This document shows, in pieces, positions 44,135 to 53,246 of a stretch of 64,000 nt of DNA. Position 1 is the stretch's first letter. Each line of letters opens with the position of its first letter. Under the pieces are notes generated by a model. The model worked only from the letters and a program-made list of their open reading frames with translations. It was not told the DNA's origin and did not search any database. Source of the stretch: Rhizobium phaseoli (GTDB taxonomy: Bacteria > Pseudomonadota > Alphaproteobacteria > Rhizobiales > Rhizobiaceae). The translations under genes were made by a program, and so were the position numbers. The stretch is from positions 558,001 to 622,000 of the forward strand of contig NZ_ML133565.1 in the NCBI RefSeq assembly GCF_003985125.1, in the 5' to 3' direction.

Positions 44135-45243
44135 TCCGACGGGAGCGACACAAGGGGCATCGCCGCGTGGTGATGACGGTCGATGCCGTGGGCGGCGTCT
44201 GGCGCTATGCCATGGATCTCGCCGCGGCGCTGAGGCCGAAGCAGGTTGAGATGGTCTTCGCAGGGCTTGGTCCCAGCCCCGGCAAGGAAAAGGTGGCCGA
44301 GGCAAACCAGATCGGCAAACTCGTCTGGCTGGACGCGCCTCTCGACTGGATGGTGGAGAACGAAAAGGCAGTTGCGCACGTCCCACGCTTGATTGCTGAT
44401 CTTGCTCGCCGCGAAGAGGCCGACCTTCTGCATCTCAATCTGCCGTCGCATGCGGCTTACATGGAAACGGATCTGCCGGTTATGGCGGCGTGCCATTCCT
44501 GCGTCGTCACCTGGTTCGCCGCCGTTCGCGGAAGCCAGGTGCCGCAGGACTGGCAGTGGCAATATCGGCTCAACCAGGCCGGTTTTGCGCGCGCGGATGC
44601 CGTGATAGCGCCGAGTCGCAGCCATGCCGCAGCGATGCAAGCCGTCTACGGGCCAATCGCGGACCTCCAGGTCGTTCACAATGCGAGCGCTCTTCAAACG
44701 TCCGAGGAACCGAAGCGGAATTTCGTTCTCGCTGCCGGGCGGTGGTGGGATGACGGGAAAAATGCCGCGGTTCTGGATGCTGCGGCAGGCATGACGCGCT
44801 GGCCCGTGGTGGCGGCCGGCGCAAACAACGGTCCCAACGGACAATCGGTGCAGTTTCGCCATGCCGACCATCGCGGCGAGCTTCCGCATCCCCAGATGGC
44901 AGCCGCGATGCGGCAGGCCGCCATCGTGGCTTCGCCTTCGATCTACGAGCCGTTCGGCCTTGCAGCTCTGGAGGGGGCGAGGGCGGGCGCGGCATTGGTA
45001 CTCGCGGATATACCGACCTATCGGGAGATCTGGGAGGACGCCGCCCTGTTTGCCGATCCGCGTGATCCTGAGGCTTTTGCCGATGCGTTCAACACTCTTG
45101 CCGATGATCCGCAACGGCGCGCTACGCTTGGATTGAAAGCGCGCGTGCGATCCGAGCGCTTCAGTCTCGACGCTCAAGCGAAGGCAATGTGCGGAATTTA
45201 CTCCGGCATGTTTGGCCGCCCCTTTTCAACAGCAGCGGAGTGA
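44131..45243 (+). CDS. Glycosyltransferase, GT4-like
   Basis: A 370-residue GT-B fold glycosyltransferase. The N-terminal part has TVDAVGGVWRYAMDLAAAL (glycogen-synthase-like acceptor loop), and the C-terminal donor site has SPSIYEPFGLAALEGARAGA, the EPFG-x-x-x-x-E pattern of retaining GT4 enzymes. A nucleotide-sugar donor is likely, perhaps one made by the adjacent epimerases. ATG 44131 overlaps the previous stop (ATGA). No membrane segment, so cytoplasmic or peripheral. Confidence 0.83.
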   Translation: MIRRERHKGHRRVVMTVDAVGGVWRYAMDLAAALRPKQVEMVFAGLGPSPGKEKVAEANQIGKLVWLDAPLDWMVENEKAVAHVPRLIADLARREEADLLHLNLPSHAAYMETDLPVMAACHSCVVTWFAAVRGSQVPQDWQWQYRLNQAGFARADAVIAPSRSHAAAMQAVYGPIADLQVVHNASALQTSEEPKRNFVLAAGRWWDDGKNAAVLDAAAGMTRWPVVAAGANNGPNGQSVQFRHADHRGELPHPQMAAAMRQAAIVASPSIYEPFGLAALEGARAGAALVLADIPTYREIWEDAALFADPRDPEAFADAFNTLADDPQRRATLGLKARVRSERFSLDAQAKAMCGIYSGMFGRPFSTAAE

Positions 45244-45245
45244 TC

Positions 45246-46376
45246 ATGAAGTTCGTCTTTTATACCCATTCGCTGATTTCCGACTGGAATCATGGCAACG
45301 CACATTTCCTTCGCGGCGTCATGCGGGATCTCCAGCGGCGCGGTCACGAAACGCTGGCATTGGAGCCGGAAGACGCCTGGAGCCGCACCAATCTCGTCAG
45401 CGATCAAGGGCCGGCCGCCGTCGAGCGTTTTCATCAGGTCTTTCCGCAGCATCGCTCGGATTTCTACGACGAGGCTTTCGACCACGAGGCGGCACTTGGC
45501 GATGCCGATGTCGTCATCGTGCACGAGTGGACGGCACCGCGACTGGTCGAGAGCCTCGGGCGCATCCGGCGCAAAGGCGCTGGCTTCACCCTGCTCTTCC
45601 ACGATACGCATCACCGGGCCGTCTCGGCCGAAGGGGACATCGCGTCGCTCATGCTTGACGATTACGACGGGGTGCTGGCCTTCGGGCAGACCTTGCGTGA
45701 GCGCTATCTTCGTGCAGGCTGGGGAAAGTCCGTCTTCACCTGGCACGAGGCAGCGGACGACGCGCTGTTTCGGCCGTTGCCGGATGTCGAGAAATCAGGA
45801 GACCTCATCTGGATCGGCAATTGGGGCGATGACGAGCGATCGGCTGAGATTGCCGAGTTCCTGATCCGGCCCGCCAGAGATCTGGCGCTGAAGACGATGG
45901 TTCGCGGCGTTCGCTACCCTGACCATGCGCTGGATGAACTTCGTAACGCCGGCATCGCTTATGGCGGCTGGATCGCCAACGCCGATGTTCCGGCCGCCTT
46001 TGCTCGCCACAAAGTGACGGTACACATCCCGCGGCGACCTTATGTCGAGCACCTGCCCGGTATTCCGACGATCAGGGTCTTCGAGGCACTAGCCTGCGGC
46101 ATACCCCTGATCTCGGCACCTTGGGCTGATGTCGAGCATCTCTTCACCCCAGGCCGGGACTATCTGCCCGTCGGCAATGGCGAGGAGATGAAGAAGAGCC
46201 TGCGTGCCGTCCTCTTCGATACAGATCTCGCCGCGAGCCTCGCTGCAGCCGGTCTTGCGACCATCAAGGCGCGTCACACCTGCCGGCACCGCGTTGATGA
46301 GCTGCTGGAAATTCTGGCGAACTGCGGCACGAGCAAGGTCACTGCGAAGCTTCAGCCATGGGAGGCGGCGGAATGA
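45246..46376 (+). CDS. CgeB-like glycosyltransferase, paralogue 1
   Basis: A 376-residue GT-B protein starting MKFVFYTHSLISDWNHGNAH, with the C-terminal donor-site motif TIRVFEALACGIPLISAPWA, as in CgeB/DUF3880-type glycosyltransferases. Two similar genes follow directly, sharing the S-W/Y-N-G N-terminal signature and the RxFEAxxxGxxLI motif. Starts 2 bp after the previous stop. Acceptor and donor unknown. Confidence 0.8.
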   Translation: MKFVFYTHSLISDWNHGNAHFLRGVMRDLQRRGHETLALEPEDAWSRTNLVSDQGPAAVERFHQVFPQHRSDFYDEAFDHEAALGDADVVIVHEWTAPRLVESLGRIRRKGAGFTLLFHDTHHRAVSAEGDIASLMLDDYDGVLAFGQTLRERYLRAGWGKSVFTWHEAADDALFRPLPDVEKSGDLIWIGNWGDDERSAEIAEFLIRPARDLALKTMVRGVRYPDHALDELRNAGIAYGGWIANADVPAAFARHKVTVHIPRRPYVEHLPGIPTIRVFEALACGIPLISAPWADVEHLFTPGRDYLPVGNGEEMKKSLRAVLFDTDLAASLAAAGLATIKARHTCRHRVDELLEILANCGTSKVTAKLQPWEAAE

Positions 46377-47464
46377 AAATCGCATTTTACGGTTCGAGCC
46401 TCGTCTCTGCCTATTGGAATGGTGCCGCCACTTACTATCGCGGCTTGCTGCGGGCGCTCTCGGGGAAAGGCTATGAGATCACCTTTTACGAGCCCGACGT
46501 CTACGATCGGCAGAAAAACCGCGACATCGATCCACCGGACTGGTGCAGGGTCGTCGTCTACGAGGGAACGATCGACGCATTGAAGACCGTTGCCGGCGAA
46601 GCTGCCAGGGCCGATATTGTCGTCAAGGCGAGCGGCGTCGGTTTCGAAGACGATCTGCTGCTGGAGGAAGTCCTTCGCAACGCGCGACCGCGAGCCCTGA
46701 AAATCTTCTGGGACGTCGATGCCCCGGCAACGCTTGCCGAACTCAGGGCCGATCCCGATCACCCGTTGGGCCGAGCGCTCCCGAAGATCGATCTTGTGCT
46801 GACCTATGGCGGCGGCGATCCTGTCGTGAGTGCATACCGCTCCATCGGGGCAGCCGAATGCATTCCTGTCTATAATGCGCTCGACCCGCAAACTCATCAT
46901 CCGGTACCGGAGGACGGCCGCTTTGGCGCCGATCTCGGTTTCCTCGGCAATCGCCTGCCGGACCGGGAGGCCCGGGTCGAGCGCTTCTTCCTGGAGCCTG
47001 CCTCTCGTCTGCGGGACCGGAAATTCCTGCTCGGTGGCTCCGGCTGGCAGGACAAGCCGATGTCGTCGAATGTCAACTACATCGGCCACGTGCCGACGCG
47101 CGACCACAACGCCTTCAACGTCACTCCCATGGCGGTTCTCAACATATCGCGTGCCAGCATGGCGGAGACCGGATTTTCGCCCGCGACGCGGGTCTTCGAG
47201 GCGGCCGGCGCCGGCGCCTGCCTCATTACCGATTACTGGCAGGGCATCGACCTGTTCCTTAAGCCCGACGAGGAGATTCTCGTTGCGCGCGATGGCGAGG
47301 ATGTGGCTGCCCTGATGGCTGGTCTGTCGCGCCGCGGCGCCCAGGAAATCGGAGAGCGGGCGCGCCGGCGCGTGCTGGCCGAGCACACATACGCCAATCG
47401 CGCCGAAACCGTGGATGCGATCTTTCGCGCCCGCCTCGGCGCGCGCGTGGAGGCAGCGGAATGA
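46373..47464 (+). CDS. CgeB-like glycosyltransferase, paralogue 2
   Basis: A 363-residue GT-B protein, starting MKIAFYGSSLVSAYWNGAAT with donor-site motif ATRVFEAAGAGACLITDYWQ. The WNG-A-T-Y pattern and the FEA-x-x-x-G motif link it to the genes on either side. GGAGG at 46361-46365 supports ATG 46373, which overlaps the previous stop by 4 bp; the upstream in-frame ATG at 46358 is less likely. Probably adds one sugar of the glycan. Confidence 0.8.
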   Translation: MKIAFYGSSLVSAYWNGAATYYRGLLRALSGKGYEITFYEPDVYDRQKNRDIDPPDWCRVVVYEGTIDALKTVAGEAARADIVVKASGVGFEDDLLLEEVLRNARPRALKIFWDVDAPATLAELRADPDHPLGRALPKIDLVLTYGGGDPVVSAYRSIGAAECIPVYNALDPQTHHPVPEDGRFGADLGFLGNRLPDREARVERFFLEPASRLRDRKFLLGGSGWQDKPMSSNVNYIGHVPTRDHNAFNVTPMAVLNISRASMAETGFSPATRVFEAAGAGACLITDYWQGIDLFLKPDEEILVARDGEDVAALMAGLSRRGAQEIGERARRRVLAEHTYANRAETVDAIFRARLGARVEAAE

Positions 47465-48561
47465 CAAGGCCGCTCGACATCGTCTTCCTCGGCCTTTCGC
47501 TTTCCTCGTCCTGGGGAAACGGCCACGCGACGACCTATCGCGCGCTCATCAAAGGCTTGCGGCAGGATGCTCACCGCGTTCTGTTCCTGGAGCGAGATGT
47601 TCCCTGGTACGCCAATCACAGGGACCTCGCTTCGCCTGACTTCTGCGAGCTCGGTTACTATTCCGATCTGAATGCCATGATCGAGCTTTACGGTGAAAGG
47701 CTGCGCAAGGCCGACGCCGTTATCGCGGGATCCTATGTACCGGATGGCGTGGCGCTGATCGACAGGCTCGCTGCGTTGGAGTTGAAAAGTCTCTGCTTCT
47801 ACGACATCGACACGCCGGTGACCTTGGCCAAGCTCGACCGCGGCGATGAGGAATATCTGGCGCTGCGGCAGATACCGCTGTTCGACGCCTACTTCTCCTT
47901 CTCAGGAGGAGAGGTGCTGGCGCGATTGGAGCAGAACTACGGTGCACGGAGCGCCGTTGCCCTCTACTGCTCCGTCGATCAGGAGCGCTACGCAAATACG
48001 GGAGAGGCTGCCGCATGGGATCTTGGCTATCTCGGAACCTACAGCCCGGACCGGCAGCCGACGCTGGAGCATCTCCTTCTGGAGCCGGCGCGCCGTCTGC
48101 CGGAGATGCGCTTCGTCGTCGCCGGATCGCAATTTCCTGATGAGATCGCGTGGCCGGCCAATGTCGAACGCATCAAGCATCTGGCGCCAGCCGAACATGC
48201 AAGTTTTTACAGCCGGCAGCGATTCACGCTGAACGTTACTCGCCGCGACATGATTGCTGCCGGCTGGTCTCCCAGTGTGCGACTCTTCGAGGCCGCCGCC
48301 TGCGGAACGCCGATCATCAGCGACTTCTGGCGCGGCCTCGGCGAGCTATTGCCGGACGGGGAGGCCCTGTTCATAGCGCGCGCGCCGGAAGAGGTTGTGG
48401 CGCTGCTGAGGGAACTTCCCGACAGCGACCGCTTGTCGGTCGCGGCTGCCGCCAGGAAAGTGGTGATGAACAGTCATACGGGGGCTGCGCGTGCTCGCGA
48501 ATTCGCCCGCGCTCTTTTGCAACTGCCCGCTAATCCAGCTTTGGACCGTATCTCAGCGTAA
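47461..48561 (+). CDS. CgeB-like glycosyltransferase, paralogue 3
   Basis: A 366-residue GT-B protein, with GLSLSSSWGNGHATTYRALI at the N-terminus and SVRLFEAAACGTPIISDFWR at the donor site. It is clearly related to the two preceding genes, suggesting tandem duplication followed by divergence. ATG 47461 overlaps the previous stop (ATGA). It ends 11 bp before the UXS-like gene. Confidence 0.8.
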   Translation: MTRPLDIVFLGLSLSSSWGNGHATTYRALIKGLRQDAHRVLFLERDVPWYANHRDLASPDFCELGYYSDLNAMIELYGERLRKADAVIAGSYVPDGVALIDRLAALELKSLCFYDIDTPVTLAKLDRGDEEYLALRQIPLFDAYFSFSGGEVLARLEQNYGARSAVALYCSVDQERYANTGEAAAWDLGYLGTYSPDRQPTLEHLLLEPARRLPEMRFVVAGSQFPDEIAWPANVERIKHLAPAEHASFYSRQRFTLNVTRRDMIAAGWSPSVRLFEAAACGTPIISDFWRGLGELLPDGEALFIARAPEEVVALLRELPDSDRLSVAAAARKVVMNSHTGAARAREFARALLQLPANPALDRISA

Positions 48562-48572
48562 GGAGAGTATCG

Positions 48573-49619
48573 ATGCTTCACGTCAATCATCGCCGGAAAG
48601 GAAAGACTGCTCTGGTTGCAGGGGGCGCCGGCTTTGTCGGCTCGCATCTCTGTGATGCTCTTCTCGGCCGCGGCGATACGGTCATCTGCGTAGACAGCTA
48701 CATTACCGGGTCGCGGGACAATGTGAGGCCGCTGATGAATCATCCGGGTTTCCGGCTTATCGAAGAGGATATTTGTGCAGTCCTGAAGATCGACGAGCCT
48801 CTTGACCAGATCTACAATCTGGCCTGCGCTGCATCGCCGCCGCAATATCAGGCGGATCCGGTTCATACGATGATGACTTGTGTCGCCGGCACGGGCAACC
48901 TTCTCGCGTTGGCCGAACAGCACGGGGCATCCTTCCTCCAGGCCTCGACAAGCGAGGTCTATGGCGACCCGGCCGAGCATCCGCAGCGAGAGGATTATCG
49001 CGGCAACGTCAGCTGCACGGGGCCACGCGCCTGCTACGACGAGGGAAAGCGCGCCGCCGAAGCTCTCTGCTTCGACATGCTGCGGGTCAGGCGCGTCGAC
49101 GCACGGGTCGCCCGCATCTTCAACACCTATGGACCGCGCATGCAGGCCAATGACGGCCGGATCGTCTCCAACCTGATCGTGCAGGCCCTGTCCGGGAAGC
49201 CTCTGACCATCTATGGAAGCGGCACACAGACGCGATCCTTCTGCTATGTCAGCGATCTTGTCGGTGGTCTCATAGCCCTGATGAACGTGCGGCCAAACCC
49301 CGGCATGCCTGTCAACCTCGGCAATCCTGGGGAGTTCACCATCAATGAGCTTGCCGAGATGGTTCGTTCAATGATGGCGGTTCGGACCGTGCTCGCCTAC
49401 AAGGCGCTGCCGAAGGACGATCCCCAGCGTCGCCGGCCTGATATTTCCCGCGCGATGGAGCTTCTCGATTGGCAGCCGACGGTACCGCTTGCCGAAGGGC
49501 TGCGATATACAATCGACTGGTTTGCCGCCAATCTGGACGATAGCCCACGCAAGCGAACAGGAGCGCCTCGCTCTCGTCGCAGAATGGCGGCCTCGCAGGC
49601 CGCCTCCCTGGAGAGCTGA
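48573..49619 (+). CDS. UDP-glucuronate decarboxylase-like NAD-dependent SDR
   Basis: A 348-residue extended SDR. NAD motif GGAGFVGSH (17-25), ASTSEVYGDP, and the GPRACYDEGKRAAE active-site block typical of UDP-glucuronate decarboxylases (UDP-xylose synthases), with RIFNTYGPRM and RSFCYVSDLV later. It would convert UDP-glucuronate to UDP-xylose, but related dehydratases cannot be excluded. The basic C-tail (RKRTGAPRSRRRMAA) is unusual. It may supply the donor sugar for the transferases of this operon. Confidence 0.82.
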   Translation: MLHVNHRRKGKTALVAGGAGFVGSHLCDALLGRGDTVICVDSYITGSRDNVRPLMNHPGFRLIEEDICAVLKIDEPLDQIYNLACAASPPQYQADPVHTMMTCVAGTGNLLALAEQHGASFLQASTSEVYGDPAEHPQREDYRGNVSCTGPRACYDEGKRAAEALCFDMLRVRRVDARVARIFNTYGPRMQANDGRIVSNLIVQALSGKPLTIYGSGTQTRSFCYVSDLVGGLIALMNVRPNPGMPVNLGNPGEFTINELAEMVRSMMAVRTVLAYKALPKDDPQRRRPDISRAMELLDWQPTVPLAEGLRYTIDWFAANLDDSPRKRTGAPRSRRRMAASQAASLES

Positions 49620-49637
49620 TCGAAAGGCGGATGCACG

Positions 49638-50372
49638 ATGATGAACCCGTCTTTGAAACGGCGTATCAAAGAATTGGGCCCCTGGTTCCATAATATGCGG
49701 CTGGGGGAGATCGAGACCGCGCCGGACCATTTTCTCGGCGACTACCCGGCATTCAAATGGGACGGTTTCAAACATGTGGTGCCTGACGATCTTGCAGGCC
49801 GCAGCGTTCTTGATATCGGCTGTAATGCCGGATTTTATACCCTCGAGATGAAACGCCGCAACGCGGGCCGGGTTCTCGGCATCGATAGTGATCCACGCTA
49901 TCTCGAACAGGCCCGTTTCGCCGCCGATCATTTTGCCCTCGACATCGAGTTCAGGCAGATGTCGGTTTATGAGGTTGCACAACTCGGCGAAACCTTCGAT
50001 CTCGTGCTCTTCATGGGTGTCCTTTACCACCTGCGCCATCCGTTGCTGGCACTTGATCTGCTCTACGAACACGTGGTTGGCGATCTCATGCTGTTCCAAT
50101 GTCTGCAGCGGGGCGAGGAGCGGATTGCCCCGCTTCAAGATGACTATGAATTTTCGGAATGGAACGTTTTCGACCGGCGGGACTACCCGACGCTGTTCTT
50201 CGTCGAAGAGCGCTATGCGGCCGATCCTACCAACTGGTTCATCCCGAACAAGGCAGCGGTCGAAGCCATGTTGCGAAGCTCCGGATTTGTGTTGGAGGCA
50301 AATCCCGAGCGCGAGGTTTATCTTTGTCGCCGAGGCCGGCGGCCCTACATGGTCGAGCCGCCGCCCGCTTGA
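49638..50372 (+). CDS. SAM-dependent methyltransferase (CmoB-like class I)
   Basis: A 244-residue class I methyltransferase with motif I SVLDIGCNAGFYTLEM (56-71), acidic LGIDSD at the end of strand 2, and DLVLFMGVLYHLRHPLLAL, which resembles CmoB/DUF1698-type methyltransferases and the small TIGR04290-like group found with exopolysaccharide genes. Two adjacent ATGs (49638, 49641) are possible starts. Last gene of the glycan operon, 18 bp after the UXS-like gene; probably methylates a sugar of the product. Confidence 0.82.
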   Translation: MMNPSLKRRIKELGPWFHNMRLGEIETAPDHFLGDYPAFKWDGFKHVVPDDLAGRSVLDIGCNAGFYTLEMKRRNAGRVLGIDSDPRYLEQARFAADHFALDIEFRQMSVYEVAQLGETFDLVLFMGVLYHLRHPLLALDLLYEHVVGDLMLFQCLQRGEERIAPLQDDYEFSEWNVFDRRDYPTLFFVEERYAADPTNWFIPNKAAVEAMLRSSGFVLEANPEREVYLCRRGRRPYMVEPPPA

Positions 50373-50405
50373 GGCGATCGCTCGACAGGACAATGCAGGT
50401 CCACA

Positions 50406-51320
50406 ATGTTGAAAGGTACGGGACCGTTTTCGTTTGCCATTGTTGCGATCCTCGTCATCGCGACCTTGGTCTGGTTCGTGACCAAACCGCATCCGCTTTT
50501 TGCTGCCGGAGATCCTCGATTAACGCCCGGGGATGCGGAGCGGGGCCGATTGGTATTTGCCGCGGGCGGCTGCGCCTCCTGCCATGCTTCACCGGGTCAA
50601 CCCGATCGCCTGAAACTGGGCGGCGACCTCGCTCTGGCCTCCCCTTATGGAACGTTTCGGGTCCCAAATATTTCGCCCGATCCGCAGGCCGGCATCGGCT
50701 CATGGTCGGTCGCCGATCTGGCTAATGCGCTGATTGCCGGCGTGTCTCCGTCGGGACGGCATTACTATCCCGTGTTTCCATATGCCAGCTACACCGGCAT
50801 GACGCTTGACGATATCAGGGACCTCTATGCCTATCTGCACACGCTTCGGCCGGTCGCGGAGCGTCCGCAGCCGCACGATATCGATCCGATTTTTCGCATT
50901 CGACGCTTCGTCGGCTTCTGGAAGCTGCTCTTCTTTCATCAAGGCCGGCCGGGGGGGAATCCGCTCGGCGATCCGATGCATGATCGCGGAGCCTATCTGG
51001 TCGAAGCGCTCGGCCATTGCGCCGAGTGCCATTCCTCGCGCAACATCTTCGGCGCAATCAAGCCCAAAACCCGGTTTGCCGGAGGGGTGAGTTCCGAAGG
51101 CGTCGGCTTTAATCCGAACATCACGCCGGAGGGCATCGGCTCGTGGTCCGAGCAGGATATCGCCGAAATGCTTCGGAGCGGCAAGACGCCCGATCACGGT
51201 TATGTCGGCTGGTCCATGGCCGATGTCGTGGAGAACACATCCGAGCTTTCCGAGCCGGACCGCATCGCCATGGCTCGATATCTGAAGTCGTTGCCGCCGC
51301 GACCGACGCCGCATCCGTAA
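50406..51320 (+). CDS. Diheme cytochrome c, membrane-anchored
   Basis: A 304-residue protein with an N-terminal membrane anchor (FSFAIVAILVIATLVWFV) and two class I heme-c sites, CASCH near residue 57 and CAECH near residue 209. It resembles the cytochrome subunits of quinoprotein or flavoprotein alcohol dehydrogenases, but no dehydrogenase lies beside it. It begins 33 bp after the methyltransferase gene, so it may be cotranscribed with the glycan operon, and is convergent with the oxidase operon, to which it could donate electrons. Confidence 0.83.
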   Translation: MLKGTGPFSFAIVAILVIATLVWFVTKPHPLFAAGDPRLTPGDAERGRLVFAAGGCASCHASPGQPDRLKLGGDLALASPYGTFRVPNISPDPQAGIGSWSVADLANALIAGVSPSGRHYYPVFPYASYTGMTLDDIRDLYAYLHTLRPVAERPQPHDIDPIFRIRRFVGFWKLLFFHQGRPGGNPLGDPMHDRGAYLVEALGHCAECHSSRNIFGAIKPKTRFAGGVSSEGVGFNPNITPEGIGSWSEQDIAEMLRSGKTPDHGYVGWSMADVVENTSELSEPDRIAMARYLKSLPPRPTPHP

Positions 51321-51353
51321 ATCAGGTGAACGGTTTTGCCGTCGCTCAATGCC

Positions 51354-51776
51354 TCAACGGCCATAGAGATAGGCGGCGAGGTCACGGGCCTCCGCTTCGG
51401 AAATGCCGGTGGCCGGCATCGCGGTCTTCGGCGAATAGGCTTGCGGCGTAACGATCCAGCCGACCAGATTATCGGCGGAATTGTTGAGCACGCCGGCAAT
51501 ATAGACTCGTTCGCGCAGACCGGACAGGTCGCCGCCGACCTTGCCGTCGGCGCCCTCTATGCCCGGAATCGTGTGGCATCCGGCGCAGCCATAGCGGCGG
51601 AAGATCGCCGGTGCGCGTGCGGGATTGCCTTTCGTTATCGCGATCGCAGCGGCTTGGCGTTCGGAGCGCTGGCGATAAATGTCGGTCAAGAACACCGCTG
51701 CCGCCAAGCTAATCATGCAGGCAGCCGCCACGAAAGCAGGCCGAAGCGAGTTACGGGGCAACGATGTGCGTTCCAC
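51354..51776 (-). CDS. Small membrane-anchored cytochrome c
   Basis: A 140-residue protein with an N-terminal anchor (LRPAFVAAACMISLAAAVFL), one heme site CAGCH (near residue 64) and likely methionine ligand in KTAMPATGISE. It starts at GTG 51776 and overlaps the end of ctaG by 26 bp, so it is the last gene of the oxidase operon. Probably an electron carrier to the caa3-type oxidase. GTG is chosen because it gives the whole anchor and no better start is present. Confidence 0.78.
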   Translation of the reverse strand: MERTSLPRNSLRPAFVAAACMISLAAAVFLTDIYRQRSERQAAAIAITKGNPARAPAIFRRYGCAGCHTIPGIEGADGKVGGDLSGLRERVYIAGVLNNSADNLVGWIVTPQAYSPKTAMPATGISEAEARDLAAYLYGR

Positions 51777-52647
51777 CTGCGCCTCCTTTTCCCGAATCTC
51801 TGATCCACAACGCGGTCAGCGTCAGCGCTGCGATGGCGTAGATGGTTCCTGCTGGCACCCACATCACCAGGCCCGCCACCTGCTGATCCTCGAGCGGCGA
51901 CAGCCCCCAGGTCTCGGCGGCTCGCGTCTGCACCCCATAGAGCACCCTCGGCGCAAGTGCGATCAGCGCGCCGAGAATGCTCATATGCAGCATGGTCAAA
52001 AAGACGTGCCAGGCGGCCAGCCCGCGGTTCTTCTTCCAGATGACGGACCACCAGAAAAGGACGGCGCTCACGAAAAAGCAAAGGTGTTGCAGGCGGTGGA
52101 GGGGAAGGCTGTCTATCGTAGCGTCGAACAGGATCGGCGCGTGCCAGGCCCAGATCGCCACGCCGTGCAGCAGTGTCGCCACTGTGCCGTTGCTGAGACA
52201 GTTCCACGCGCTGCGCGTGGCGTTTGAAGCAAGTGCCCGCCCCGTCTGGCGCCTGACGATCTTCGGTAGTCCCCAGAGCAGCATCGCCGAGGGCCGCGCC
52301 AACACGATTAGCGGCGCCGAAACCGCCATAACCAATTCATGTTCGATCATGTGGAAGGTGAACAGCTGCTCACCCAGCCAGTGCAGGGGAGAGACGAGCG
52401 CGCCGGCCAGAACGAGCCAGCCGGTCCAGAAGGTCGCGACCCGCTGCACGAAGGCACGACGGCTTTCGGCCGATCGAGACCGGAAGCGAAGGCTGCCGCA
52501 TGCAAATAAGGCCGCGCTGAGGCCCAGCGGCATAACGATCCAGAGGTCCATGGTCCATGGCAAGGAGACGGAATGGACATGGCCGTCATGGGCCGACGCA
52601 GGTGCCGCCATAGTCACCAGAAAGGAGATCGTGGTTGCTGTTCTCAT
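51751..52647 (-). CDS. ctaG: Cytochrome c oxidase assembly protein CtaG (caa3 type)
   Basis: A 298-residue membrane protein of the caa3_CtaG family, with a signal-like N-terminus (MRTATTISFLVTMAAPASAH) and about seven helices with conserved histidines (FHMIEHELVMAVSAPL, LHGVAIWAWHAP, LHRLQHLCFF). This is the Bacillus-type CtaG, needed for caa3 oxidase formation, not the Cox11-type copper chaperone. ATG 52647 overlaps the subunit III stop (ATGA). The open frame upstream to 53085 is a shadow. Confidence 0.85.
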   Translation of the reverse strand: MRTATTISFLVTMAAPASAHDGHVHSVSLPWTMDLWIVMPLGLSAALFACGSLRFRSRSAESRRAFVQRVATFWTGWLVLAGALVSPLHWLGEQLFTFHMIEHELVMAVSAPLIVLARPSAMLLWGLPKIVRRQTGRALASNATRSAWNCLSNGTVATLLHGVAIWAWHAPILFDATIDSLPLHRLQHLCFFVSAVLFWWSVIWKKNRGLAAWHVFLTMLHMSILGALIALAPRVLYGVQTRAAETWGLSPLEDQQVAGLVMWVPAGTIYAIAALTLTALWIRDSGKGGAGGTHIVAP

Positions 52648-53246
52648 AGCCGCGGCACCCAATAGATGCATCCGTAGAGAGGAAGCCAGGCGAGGACGAC
52701 AAAGTTCCAGTAAAGCGCGTTGTCTTCGACGTCGCCGTAGCGGCGGGTGTTGTCTGCATGCTTGGAAAACATCAGGCAGGCGAGAACGATGGTGTCGATG
52801 AGATCGGTGACGATGTGGGTGGTGTGAAGACCAAGGATCGTCCAGGTGATCGATCCGTAGGCGTCGTCGTCCCAGCTTATATGAAGGGCAGGAAATTCGA
52901 AGAAGCGGGGGATGAGCGGTATCGCGCCCATGAAGGTCATGGCGATCAGTCCCAGGCGCACCTTGCGCAGGTCCTTGCGTTGCGCCCACCGCGACACCAG
53001 CATATTCGGCACGATGCTGACGAGAAGCAGCAGGGTCAGCACCGTGCCCGGAAGAAGGTCCGGAGGAGGGGCTTCGATCGGCCAACGCGGCGCCAGGCTC
53101 ATGAGGTAGAAATAGACCGCGATTGTCAGTGCAAATCCCATGCCTTCGATCAACATGAAAGCGCCGGTGCCCCAGAAGGTCAGGCTCGCGCTGCCCGTTC
53201 CATGCAGGGGAAGCTTCGACAGGTCGAGCGCGATGCGTTCTTTCAT
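52644..53246 (-). CDS. Cytochrome c oxidase subunit III
   Basis: A 200-residue subunit III with five helices, short compared with mitochondrial-type COX3 (about 260, seven helices), as expected when subunit I carries extra C-terminal helices. Typical segments are LTFWGTGAFMLIEGMGFALT and a late WTILGLHTTHIVTDLIDTIV. GGAGG upstream supports ATG 53246, which overlaps the subunit I stop by 4 bp. Open upstream sequence is a shadow of subunit I. Confidence 0.86.
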   Translation of the reverse strand: MKERIALDLSKLPLHGTGSASLTFWGTGAFMLIEGMGFALTIAVYFYLMSLAPRWPIEAPPPDLLPGTVLTLLLLVSIVPNMLVSRWAQRKDLRKVRLGLIAMTFMGAIPLIPRFFEFPALHISWDDDAYGSITWTILGLHTTHIVTDLIDTIVLACLMFSKHADNTRRYGDVEDNALYWNFVVLAWLPLYGCIYWVPRL

